Shown here: positions 1 through 5,433 of the stretch, in pieces
How the letters are laid out: every line of letters starts with the position of its first letter
How positions within the stretch are numbered: position 1 is the stretch's first letter
Source: an uncultured Lysobacterales bacterium
GTDB taxonomy: Bacteria > Pseudomonadota > Gammaproteobacteria > Xanthomonadales > SZUA-36
Assembly (NCBI GenBank): GCA_937974465.1
Contig: CALJWY010000206.1
Location: 1 to 5,736 of the forward strand
DNA length: 5,736 nucleotides
Reading direction: 5' to 3'
Notes under the pieces: model-generated
Seen by the model: the letters and a program-made list of their open reading frames with translations, nothing else
Databases searched by the model: none
What the model was told of the DNA's origin: nothing
Made by a program: the position numbers and the translations under genes

Positions 1-2016
1 CGCTTGCGCCATTGGACTGGCAGGTGGAAGCTCAACACCGGCAAACTGGGCCAGCAGAGTTGGTAGCGTTAGTTCAGCATCCATCAGTTGGACATTAGCC
101 TGTAAGTCCATCATGTCCTGCGTTGTGATGGGCGTGCCGGATTCAACCAATCCCGCCAGCACACGGTCGACGCGGCCCTGGCGTAAATCGGCATAACCCG
201 GATTCAGGTAGTAAATACCGTTGCCGCCCGGGCGCAACTGGTTTAACGGATTATTGTCCAGCGTGGTACCAATCGGGTCGTTATTGGCGTTAGCGATATA
301 ACCCGATGGCGGGTTCACGACTTGTGGCATTTCATCATAGGGCAATATCTCGAAGGCAAGAGACTGGTTTGGTTGCGGGTTTGTCACCGGCAGCCATTCG
401 TGGTTCAGTGCGCCGGTGCCATCACGGATGATCCAGGGTGGAATACCACCGTCCACCGTGCCGGAAGCCAGGTCCGCACGAAGCGGTTTTTCTGCACTGG
501 TAAAGTAGCCGATATTGCCTTCCACATCACCATAGATCCAATTCTGCGAACCGAAATCAAAGTATTGCAGCGCATCCTTGAACTCGTCCATGTTTTTTGC
601 CCGATCCATTTCCCGGACGAATGTCATTTCCTTGGTTGCGCCCCAGCCCGTGTATTGGTTGATCAATGCCGAATCACCGAGGAAACCCAGAATTGGCCCA
701 TTGTTGCGGCGTGGAGACACGAAACTGATACCACCGGAGTCAATGCCGATGTTTGCGCGGACCATGTTGTCCGGCGCTTCATCGCCGACTACATTCATGA
801 AATAGGATTGAAATACCTGCTGTAACGGCTCAGCTGCGCCGCTGTGGACGGTGTGCGTCGGGAGCGTAAGGGCATTTCTAAGTACTTTGTCAGAAAAAAC
901 GTCAGAGACGTCCATCGGGTGAACTGTACTGCCCCAGCAGATCCAATCGTTGCAACCCTGGATGACGCCAGGGGCGCCGGGGAACATAACGCCGCTGACC
1001 GAGTAGCTATCCTCACCCATGTCGTGCACTAGGTTCACTTCGTGGAAGGTGGCGGGCGTATCCAGCGCCAAATGCGGGTCATTCGCAACAAGTGGATAAC
1101 CACTTGCAGTGTGATCACCACTGACTGCCCATTCGTTGCTGCCCTTGTCTACTTCACGGGGTTTCATCGCCTTTGCGAGCATTGGGATCTTTGAAAACTT
1201 CTCTTGGATTTCTTTCGCGATCTGCAAAATCGTAGCGGAATCCTGCGGGTTCATAGCCAGACCGGCCCAGGCGGCAGTCTTGGGTGTACCGCCGCTGGAT
1301 TCAGTTGAAGGGGTCTCCACAGACTGGCCGATACCACCGATGCTGCCGAGGAAACCCGGCACCGTCACTCGCCCGTCTGCCGGCTGGGAACGGTGTGTGT
1401 CCTCCGCAAACAGCGCCGTACCGTCAAAGCCGACGACTGCGCCGACCCCTTGGTAGGTAAGTAGATTGATCGTGAGGTCGATATCCAGATCCCAGGACAG
1501 GTTCCAAGCCAGCAGTTTCATGTATGACAAGGAGTCCAGCGGACTCCAGGAATCTACCTTGGTCAGTTCAAGTACGGAGTATTCCGGTGGCAGAGGGTTG
1601 TTCGCCAACCAGGTATTTATGCCGTTAGAGTAAGCCTGCAACAAACCCTTGGTTTCTGCAGATTCAGCCTGCCAGCTTAGCAGTGCCGCCCGCCGCAACC
1701 CAAGGGTTCGTAACTGGACATCATTCGCTAGCGCCGGAGCACCGACCAGTTCGGCCAAGCGTCCGGAAGCGACCTTGCGAAAATAATCCATCTGGAAGAA
1801 GCGGTCGCGTGCATGGAAGTAACCCTGCACAAAAGTGACATCCAGCTCTGAATCACCCTTGATGGTAGGAATCCCGTACTGATCCTCAGTAACCGTGACG
1901 GTTCCGCTCAGGCCTGGAAAATTGAAATCTTCAGCCCATGCCGATTGCACAGAAACAAGGAATATGGAAAACAGGATAGATGGTATTAGATACGAAGAAC
2001 GAACAGGTTTGTACAT
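1..2016 (-). CDS. Penicillin acylase family protein (exported Ntn hydrolase), 3' end outside window
   Basis: The minus frame stays open for 672 codons from the ATG at 2014-2016 to the window edge. GAGG lies 8 nt upstream of the start (2025-2028). Residues 1-28 form a signal peptide (MYKPVRSS, hydrophobic core, then SAWA before EDF), so the enzyme should act in the periplasm. The family is made as a precursor that cleaves itself into alpha and beta chains. The new beta N-terminus is seen as Gly292/Ser293 in KGSNEWAVSG, close to the layout of E. coli penicillin G acylase. His315 in NDPHL is beta-23, the position held by His in homoserine-lactone and cephalosporin acylases but Gln in penicillin G acylase. 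WGSTV (361-365) supplies the expected oxyanion backbone, and NANNDP (576-581) holds the oxyanion Asn. About 150-200 residues are probably missing at the C-terminus. The family is secure; the substrate (acyl-homoserine lactone, beta-lactam or another amide) is not. Confidence 0.93.
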   Translation of the reverse strand, partial: MYKPVRSSYLIPSILFSIFLVSVQSAWAEDFNFPGLSGTVTVTEDQYGIPTIKGDSELDVTFVQGYFHARDRFFQMDYFRKVASGRLAELVGAPALANDVQLRTLGLRRAALLSWQAESAETKGLLQAYSNGINTWLANNPLPPEYSVLELTKVDSWSPLDSLSYMKLLAWNLSWDLDIDLTINLLTYQGVGAVVGFDGTALFAEDTHRSQPADGRVTVPGFLGSIGGIGQSVETPSTESSGGTPKTAAWAGLAMNPQDSATILQIAKEIQEKFSKIPMLAKAMKPREVDKGSNEWAVSGDHTASGYPLVANDPHLALDTPATFHEVNLVHDMGEDSYSVSGVMFPGAPGVIQGCNDWICWGSTVHPMDVSDVFSDKVLRNALTLPTHTVHSGAAEPLQQVFQSYFMNVVGDEAPDNMVRANIGIDSGGISFVSPRRNNGPILGFLGDSALINQYTGWGATKEMTFVREMDRAKNMDEFKDALQYFDFGSQNWIYGDVEGNIGYFTSAEKPLRADLASGTVDGGIPPWIIRDGTGALNHEWLPVTNPQPNQSLAFEILPYDEMPQVVNPPSGYIANANNDPIGTTLDNNPLNQLRPGGNGIYYLNPGYADLRQGRVDRVLAGLVESGTPITTQDMMDLQANVQLMDAELTLPTLLAQFAGVELPPASPMAQA

Positions 2017-2236
2017 GAAAAGATCCTCGATAATTACTGGTGAATCGATACTTTGCAGACCAATACACCGTGGAAATTATACTTTTGGGATCTCGCTCTT
2101 TTTTATCACGAACTGCCCTGTGGGGCTTTTTGCGGCTAAACACACGTATTGCCCAGCCGTAATAAGCCTCTACAAGACCAGCCCATCGCTTAATTTTTAC
2201 TGAACAACAGACCCCAATGCTTACGCTTGTCAAGCT

Positions 2237-2265
2237 ATCATACGGCAGGACCTATGAAAAATGGA
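2237..2265 (-). promoter_or_regulatory. Candidate activator-dependent promoter of the acylase gene
   Basis: On the minus strand TATGAT (2242-2237) matches five of six bases of the -10 consensus. The -35 position 17 bp upstream reads TCCATT and is poor. The implied start is near 2229-2230, which puts the centre of the FNR-type palindrome (2289.5) at about -60. That is the class I activation position, where a weak -35 is expected. A second minus-strand TTGACA (2233-2228) has no usable -10 behind it. The promoter is inferred from spacing alone. Confidence 0.3.
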
Positions 2266-2280
2266 ATATTAAATTCTTAG

Positions 2281-2298
2281 AATTGATCTAGATCAATT
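2281..2298. promoter_or_regulatory. Perfect FNR/Anr-type operator palindrome
   Basis: AATTGATCTAGATCAATT is a perfect 18-bp palindrome. Its core at 2283-2296, TTGAT-CTAG-ATCAA, matches every fixed base of the FNR/Anr/FixK consensus TTGAT-N4-ATCAA, which is bound by oxygen-sensing or nitric-oxide-sensing Crp/FNR-family regulators. It lies between two divergent genes, about 60 bp upstream of a possible acylase start and about 103 bp upstream of the proposed start for the PHA-system gene. Both distances are close to whole helical turns for class I activation. Another factor with the same recognition sequence cannot be excluded. Confidence 0.75.
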
Positions 2299-2357
2299 TT
2301 TGATAAGGGGCAGTAAGGCTGGGTTAGTGAAGCCGAATCGATTGTTTTCACTCGATT

Positions 2358-2386
2358 TTGGCATCACAAGCAATGATTGTTACACT
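2358..2386 (+). promoter_or_regulatory. Candidate sigma70-type promoter of the PHA-system gene
   Basis: TTGGCA (2358-2363, five of six of the -35 consensus) and TACACT (2381-2386, four of six of the -10) are separated by exactly 17 bp. The implied start is near 2392-2393, giving a short leader of about 20 nt that contains the ribosome binding site at 2398-2403. The spacing and the fit to the TTG start at 2414 make this the best promoter for that gene. Confidence 0.45.
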
Positions 2387-2397
2387 TTGTCAAACTC

Positions 2398-2403
2398 AAA
2401 GGA
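2398..2403 (+). promoter_or_regulatory. Ribosome binding site that fixes a TTG start
   Basis: AAAGGA lies 10 nt upstream of the TTG at 2414-2416. No comparable site precedes the other in-frame TTG at 2300. The first in-frame ATG (2468) would remove the conserved N-terminal strand of the protein. This site therefore decides the start of the PHA-system gene. Confidence 0.6.
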
Positions 2404-2413
2404 TAACAAAAAT

Positions 2414-2707
2414 TTGTCAACCATTGATATTCATGCATACCACCAACTCAGCCATGAAGATGCATTAATGGCCGCAGATAAGCTTTCATGTGACCTGTCT
2501 GAAAAGTTTGGGATTGATTACGGCTGGGAGGACGAGGTTATCCATTTCGAGCGGCCCGGGGTCCATGGCCAGATACTTGTGCAGGACAGTGAACTCAGAA
2601 TCCAGGCGCACCTGGGTTTTATGTTGATGATGTTGAAAGGCCCAATTGAGCAGGAAATTGTGCGTTACCTGACAGAGCATTTTGGCTGCAACTTCGAAGA
2701 CGCTTAA
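2414..2707 (+). CDS. Polyhydroxyalkanoic acid system family protein (97 aa)
   Basis: This is a small protein of the polyhydroxyalkanoic acid system (PHA_gran_rgn) family, members of which are found in PHA-producing and many other proteobacteria; the biochemical role is poorly defined. The family pattern is visible: an N-terminal STIDI strand (2-6), a helix with LSHEDALMAADKL (12-24), FGIDYGWEDEVIHFER (32-47), GVHGQI (49-54), a beta strand LRIQAHLGF (61-69), then KGPIEQEIVRYLTEHF (75-90). The length fits the usual 90-100 residues. The TTG start is chosen because it aligns with the MSTI-type N-terminus of relatives and has AAAGGA 10 nt upstream; extending to the TTG at 2300 adds 38 residues unlike the family. 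It is likely cytosolic. No PHA synthase or phasin gene is next to it here, so a link to PHA granules is inferred from the family name only. It may respond to the FNR-type box upstream. Confidence 0.88.
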   Translation: MSTIDIHAYHQLSHEDALMAADKLSCDLSEKFGIDYGWEDEVIHFERPGVHGQILVQDSELRIQAHLGFMLMMLKGPIEQEIVRYLTEHFGCNFEDA

Positions 2708-2710
2708 AAA

Positions 2711-3406
2711 CTAAAACGGATTTTCATCACCGGCAAACAGGCGGCGCATCACCTCGGATTCCTTGTTGTATATTGTCTCAATAAACTCCGTGCCATCCCC
2801 CATGATACGAAACGCCGTAAAACCCTGTTCCAGGAAAGACTGCAGCAAACCAAAGCCGGCCGCGCGGGCCGGCCCCCTAACCGTTTTTATCATCCACAAC
2901 ACGATACGGTGACGAACCAGCTTGTTAAGGTCATGACCCAAATCACGAATGGTATCAACCTGTTTCTGGCGGTCGGCCGGTCGTCCACAAGCACGGTAAA
3001 TCTCACCATAACGGATCGCGTCCAATTCACCCCAGCCGGTTTCCCGCAATATGGAAGTCATTTCGATATCAAGGTCCAGGCTCAGTGATTGCAGTTCAAA
3101 CGCCTCGGCCAGGGCCAGTATCATGTCATCCCGGAGCATACGCACCATGATGGGTAATACCCGCTCCACCTGCTGGTCCCTTTCGCGAAAATGCAAGCCA
3201 CCATACAGTTCATCCAGGAAAAACTCACCCGCAGCATGATAGCGCTCCTGGATAATCAGGTCCTTGTAGGTTTTTGCCAGCCGCCGGCGCTGCCAGCCCT
3301 GTAACAGCTCAAGTTCAGCCAGCGGAAATCCCTGCTCGTCAAAGCGCTGTGCGAGCACATGGTTGTCTGTCAAGGCCCGCCTGAGCCGTTTGGCATTTTT
3401 CTTCAC
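2711..3406 (-). CDS. Uncharacterised conserved protein with FFLDELYG signature (231 aa)
   Basis: I know this as a conserved proteobacterial family without assigned function; from memory it may be the one catalogued as DUF8198, which I cannot verify. It has no signal peptide or membrane segment and appears to be all-helical and cytosolic. The N-terminus is basic (KKNAKRLRRAL). Signature stretches are FFLDELYGG (62-70) and RDQQVERVLPIM (76-87), followed by an acidic, leucine-rich helix around 95-115. The C-terminal third has RHRIVLWMIK and FLEQGFTAFRIMGDGTEFI. The start is GTG (3404-3406), overlapping the stop of the upstream peroxiredoxin as GTGA, with GGAG 10 nt before it. The 4-nt overlap suggests translational coupling, so it is probably co-expressed with the peroxiredoxin. 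Its stop lies 3 bp from that of the convergent PHA-system gene. Confidence 0.85.
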   Translation of the reverse strand: MKKNAKRLRRALTDNHVLAQRFDEQGFPLAELELLQGWQRRRLAKTYKDLIIQERYHAAGEFFLDELYGGLHFRERDQQVERVLPIMVRMLRDDMILALAEAFELQSLSLDLDIEMTSILRETGWGELDAIRYGEIYRACGRPADRQKQVDTIRDLGHDLNKLVRHRIVLWMIKTVRGPARAAGFGLLQSFLEQGFTAFRIMGDGTEFIETIYNKESEVMRRLFAGDENPF

Positions 3407-3864
3407 GAAGTGCTTTCTCCGTCAAGCCCCCTAATAACCTCAAGCAATTCTTTCGACTTACGCCTGAAAATGGCCAATGCCTCGATGTGTGCATAGCGCA
3501 CAACACCCTCTTCATCGACCAGGAATACCGAGCGCTTCATCCCCAGGGCGCCTTTGCTTGCGTATAGTTTTGCAACCTCCAGGCCGGGGTCGGACAGCAA
3601 TGTAAAAGGCAAGTTATGCTTTGCTCTGAATTTCTGGTGTGACTCCATGCCATCGGAGCTGATGCCAACCACGGAAACCCCCAAACCGGCAAACTCTTCG
3701 ATGCCATCACGGTACTCACATAGCTGGGCGGTGCATACCGGGGTGTTGTCGCCCGGATAAAAAACCAACAACACTCTTTCACCCGCATGATCAGACAGGC
3801 GGTAGTCCTCCCCGTTATCACCCTGGAGCACAAAATCCGGCGCCCTTTCATTGACTTTAAGCAT
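3403..3864 (-). CDS. bcp: Peroxiredoxin, Bcp/PrxQ (AhpC/TSA) family
   Basis: This thiol peroxidase reduces hydrogen peroxide and organic hydroperoxides in the cytosol, normally recycled by thioredoxin. The thioredoxin-like fold is clear: APDF (8-11), VLLVFYPGDNTPVCT (31-45), VVGISSDG (65-72), FTLLSDP (87-93) and RSVFLVDEEG (111-120). The active-site pattern PxxxTxxC is Pro37, Thr41 and Cys44 (peroxidatic). Cys49, five residues on, is the resolving Cys typical of the two-Cys Bcp/PrxQ group, and Arg111 is the conserved catalytic Arg. The length of 153 residues is normal. The ATG at 3862-3864 has GAGGAA 7 nt upstream. It is the first gene of a two-gene unit with the overlapping uncharacterised gene downstream and is divergent from the patatin gene. 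The family call is firm; the symbol follows the E. coli Bcp group. Confidence 0.95.
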   Translation of the reverse strand: MLKVNERAPDFVLQGDNGEDYRLSDHAGERVLLVFYPGDNTPVCTAQLCEYRDGIEEFAGLGVSVVGISSDGMESHQKFRAKHNLPFTLLSDPGLEVAKLYASKGALGMKRSVFLVDEEGVVRYAHIEALAIFRRKSKELLEVIRGLDGESTS

Positions 3865-3919
3865 TCATCTGTTCCTCTCGCCCGGACAGGGCCAAGTACA
3901 CGCAAAAAACTATCCTTAA

Positions 3920-3949
3920 ATAATATGGAGCCAAGCTGGTCAATCGCAA
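3920..3949 (-). promoter_or_regulatory. Candidate promoter of the peroxiredoxin unit
   Basis: On the minus strand TTGCGA (3949-3944) and TATTAT (3925-3920, five of six of the -10) are 18 bp apart. The implied start near 3912 gives a leader of roughly 48 nt ending in the GAGGAA site. An overlapping alternative pairs TTGACC (3943-3938) with TTTAAG (3920-3915) at 17 bp. I found no equally good plus-strand promoter for the patatin gene in this 104-bp gap. Confidence 0.3.
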
Positions 3950-3968
3950 CAGGCACCGGTAAAATCGA

Positions 3969-5219
3969 ATGATCGCCACAAGGTTGTCGATCATGCTCAC
4001 AATACATCAGGCTTTAGCCCCAAACAAAGATGAATCTCAAGCCAGGACAGGCTTGGCGATCGCCGGCGGGGGACCCGTCGGAGCCATATATGAACTGGGC
4101 TCTTTGCGGGCGCTGGATGAAAGTATCCGGGATCTCAGGTTGCATGAGCTGGATGTCTACGTTGGTGTGAGCTCCGGAGCGCTGATAGCAGCTGGGCTTG
4201 CCAACCATATCAATACCGCTGAACTGTGCCGGATTTTCATGGGCCAGGAATATGCCAGCCTGAGGTTCGACCCGGCTAGTTTCCTACGCCCTGCCTACAA
4301 GGAATACTTCCAGAGAGCTGCGCAGTTGCCCGCCATCTTGAGCGATGCCTTGCTGGATGTGATCCGTCGCCCGGGCCAGGCCGGTATTTCCGAGATCATC
4401 AGCAGTCTTGGCAAAGCTGTTCCCAGCGGTGTTTTTGACAATGAGACCATTCACGATTTTCTCGAGGAGGCCTTCAGAGTGTCAGGGCATAGCAACCGTT
4501 TCGAGGACCTGGCCTGTAAGCTGTATATCGTTGCCGTGGACCTGGACAACGGTGCAGCGGTGCGTTTTGGCAGCAAATCCCACAGTGACGTAACTATTTC
4601 GCGGGCAGTGCAAGCCAGCGCAGCCTTGCCGGGGCTATATCCGCCGGTTGAAATCAATGGGCGTTTCTTCGTGGATGGTGCACTGCGCCGCACACTGCAT
4701 GCATCTGCCGCACTGGACGAAGGGATAGACTTGATGATCGGCGTTAACCCGCTGGTGCCGTTTGATTCCGGCGCGAAACACAAGAAAAAAGAGTTTCCAC
4801 TCCACAAGCTCAACAGTGGCGGCCTGCCATTGATCATGTCACAGACATTTCGTGCGTTGATCCAGTCACGCATGGAAGCCGGCTTTAAAAAATATTATTC
4901 AAGCCACCCCATGGCCGACCTTGTACTGATGGAGCCGGATCGCGGTGACGAGGAAATGTTTTTCACCAACATTTTCAGCTATTCCGACCGCAAGGCACTG
5001 TGTGAACATGCATTTCAAGAGACACGCAAGGACCTGTATACGCACCGAGCTACATTGGCGCCCATTCTTGAAAAACATGGCATGTCACTACGCCTGGGTC
5101 TGCTGAGCGACAAAACACATACCCTTGAAAAGAGCATTGGCGAAGGCCATGCCAGTCATGCACCGGTGGTACGCAATCTCTGCAATGTTCTGGATGAGCT
5201 CGATAGCCTGGTAAACTAG
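3969..5219 (+). CDS. Patatin-like phospholipase family protein (416 aa)
   Basis: Patatin-type enzymes are Ser-Asp dyad lipid acyl hydrolases. The motifs are complete: the glycine-rich oxyanion loop GGGPVGA (33-39), the nucleophile elbow GVSSG (66-70, Ser68), SRAVQASAALPGLYPPV (211-227) and the DGA motif with catalytic Asp236 (236-238). The patatin domain covers roughly 27-260; the remaining 150 or so residues are helical and I do not recognise a separate domain in them. There is no signal peptide, so it is probably cytosolic or peripherally bound to membrane. The longest frame is given; an internal ATG at 3993 (residue 9) has AAGG 9 nt upstream and may be the true start, and either leaves the domain intact. 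It is divergent from the peroxiredoxin and appears to be its own unit. The substrate is not evident; phospholipid, a neutral lipid or a storage ester are all possible. Confidence 0.93.
   Translation: MIATRLSIMLTIHQALAPNKDESQARTGLAIAGGGPVGAIYELGSLRALDESIRDLRLHELDVYVGVSSGALIAAGLANHINTAELCRIFMGQEYASLRFDPASFLRPAYKEYFQRAAQLPAILSDALLDVIRRPGQAGISEIISSLGKAVPSGVFDNETIHDFLEEAFRVSGHSNRFEDLACKLYIVAVDLDNGAAVRFGSKSHSDVTISRAVQASAALPGLYPPVEINGRFFVDGALRRTLHASAALDEGIDLMIGVNPLVPFDSGAKHKKKEFPLHKLNSGGLPLIMSQTFRALIQSRMEAGFKKYYSSHPMADLVLMEPDRGDEEMFFTNIFSYSDRKALCEHAFQETRKDLYTHRATLAPILEKHGMSLRLGLLSDKTHTLEKSIGEGHASHAPVVRNLCNVLDELDSLVN
3980..3983 (+). promoter_or_regulatory. Ribosome binding site supporting an alternative patatin start
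   Basis: AAGG lies 9 nt before the in-frame ATG at 3993-3995. Upstream of the longer start at 3969 only a weak GG is found at a useful distance. If this site is the one used, the patatin protein has 408 residues. Confidence 0.4.
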
Positions 5220-5342
5220 CATCAGCCTGCCTGGCATCCCTCGCCGGGACAAACCACCATTCTGTACATTTGCCGTCGCGGCCAAATCGCTGCCCGTGCC
5301 ATCAGTTCAATTTGTTGTGTATGGCAGACTTTACCTTTCTTT

Positions 5343-5364
5343 ACATCGTCACAGCTGCCGATGT
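5343..5364. promoter_or_regulatory. Candidate operator: inverted repeat before the efflux adaptor promoter
   Basis: ACATCG (5343-5348) and CGATGT (5359-5364) are perfect 6-bp inverted arms with a 10-bp gap, ending 3 bp before the proposed -35. A second overlapping pair, TCACA (5349-5353) and TGTGA (5362-5366), has an 8-bp gap. The position suits a regulator of the efflux gene, but arms this short also arise by chance. Confidence 0.25.
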
Positions 5365-5366
5365 GA

Positions 5367-5395
5367 TTGCGTGATCTGGCCCTTTGCATTATAGT
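5367..5395 (+). promoter_or_regulatory. Sigma70-type promoter of the efflux adaptor gene
   Basis: TTGCGT (5367-5372) and TATAGT (5390-5395, five of six of the -10) are separated by 17 bp. The implied start near 5402 leaves a leader of about 32 nt before the ATG at 5434. This suggests that the adaptor gene opens its own unit rather than depending on readthrough from the patatin gene. I see no convincing terminator in the rest of the gap at 5220-5342. Confidence 0.5.
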
Positions 5396-5433
5396 AGTCC
5401 GTCGCCCTGAAAAAAGCTGGGATCAACCCTCAA

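Larger units (their letters stand above)
2017..2413. other. Divergent intergenic control region
   Basis: This 397-bp stretch separates the divergently transcribed acylase and PHA-system genes. It is AT-rich between about 2250 and 2420. It holds the FNR-type palindrome (2281-2298), a candidate promoter on each strand, and the ribosome binding site of the right-hand gene. Open frames that cross it (for example 1931-2233 minus and 1895-2203 plus) overlap the acylase start, match no family I know and lack clear ribosome sites, so I do not call a gene. The part nearest the acylase (2017-2230) would be an unusually long leader of about 210 nt if the proposed promoter is correct; I see no recognisable riboswitch or RNA gene in it. 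Confidence 0.6.

Noticed and set aside
322..1456. Plus-strand open frames inside the acylase region (322-825, 578-805, 844-1032, 1136-1456)
   Set aside because: They are antisense to a continuous minus-strand acylase frame with all the family motifs, and their translations resemble no known protein.
2115..2131. GCCC-TGTG-GGGC followed by TTTTT, like a plus-strand terminator
   Set aside because: The stem is only 4 bp, and no plus-strand gene ends here; it lies in the leader of the minus-strand acylase gene.
1931..2233. Minus-strand frame of about 100 codons starting upstream of the acylase
   Set aside because: It begins with a TTG lacking a ribosome site, overlaps the acylase start and signal peptide in another frame, and has no recognisable domain.
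2300..2413. Extension of the PHA-system protein to the in-frame TTG at 2300
   Set aside because: It would add 38 residues unlike the family, has no ribosome site and starts within the third FNR half-site.
3537..4007. Minus-strand 156-codon frame overlapping the peroxiredoxin gene
   Set aside because: It is a shifted-frame shadow of the peroxiredoxin, crossing its start, with no family resemblance.
4451..4873. Minus-strand 140-codon frame within the patatin gene
   Set aside because: It is antisense to conserved patatin motifs including the DGA region; the composition is typical of a shadow frame.
5273..5283. GCCG-TCG-CGGC hairpin after the patatin gene as a terminator
   Set aside because: The stem is 4 bp with a 3-nt loop and no T-run follows on either strand.
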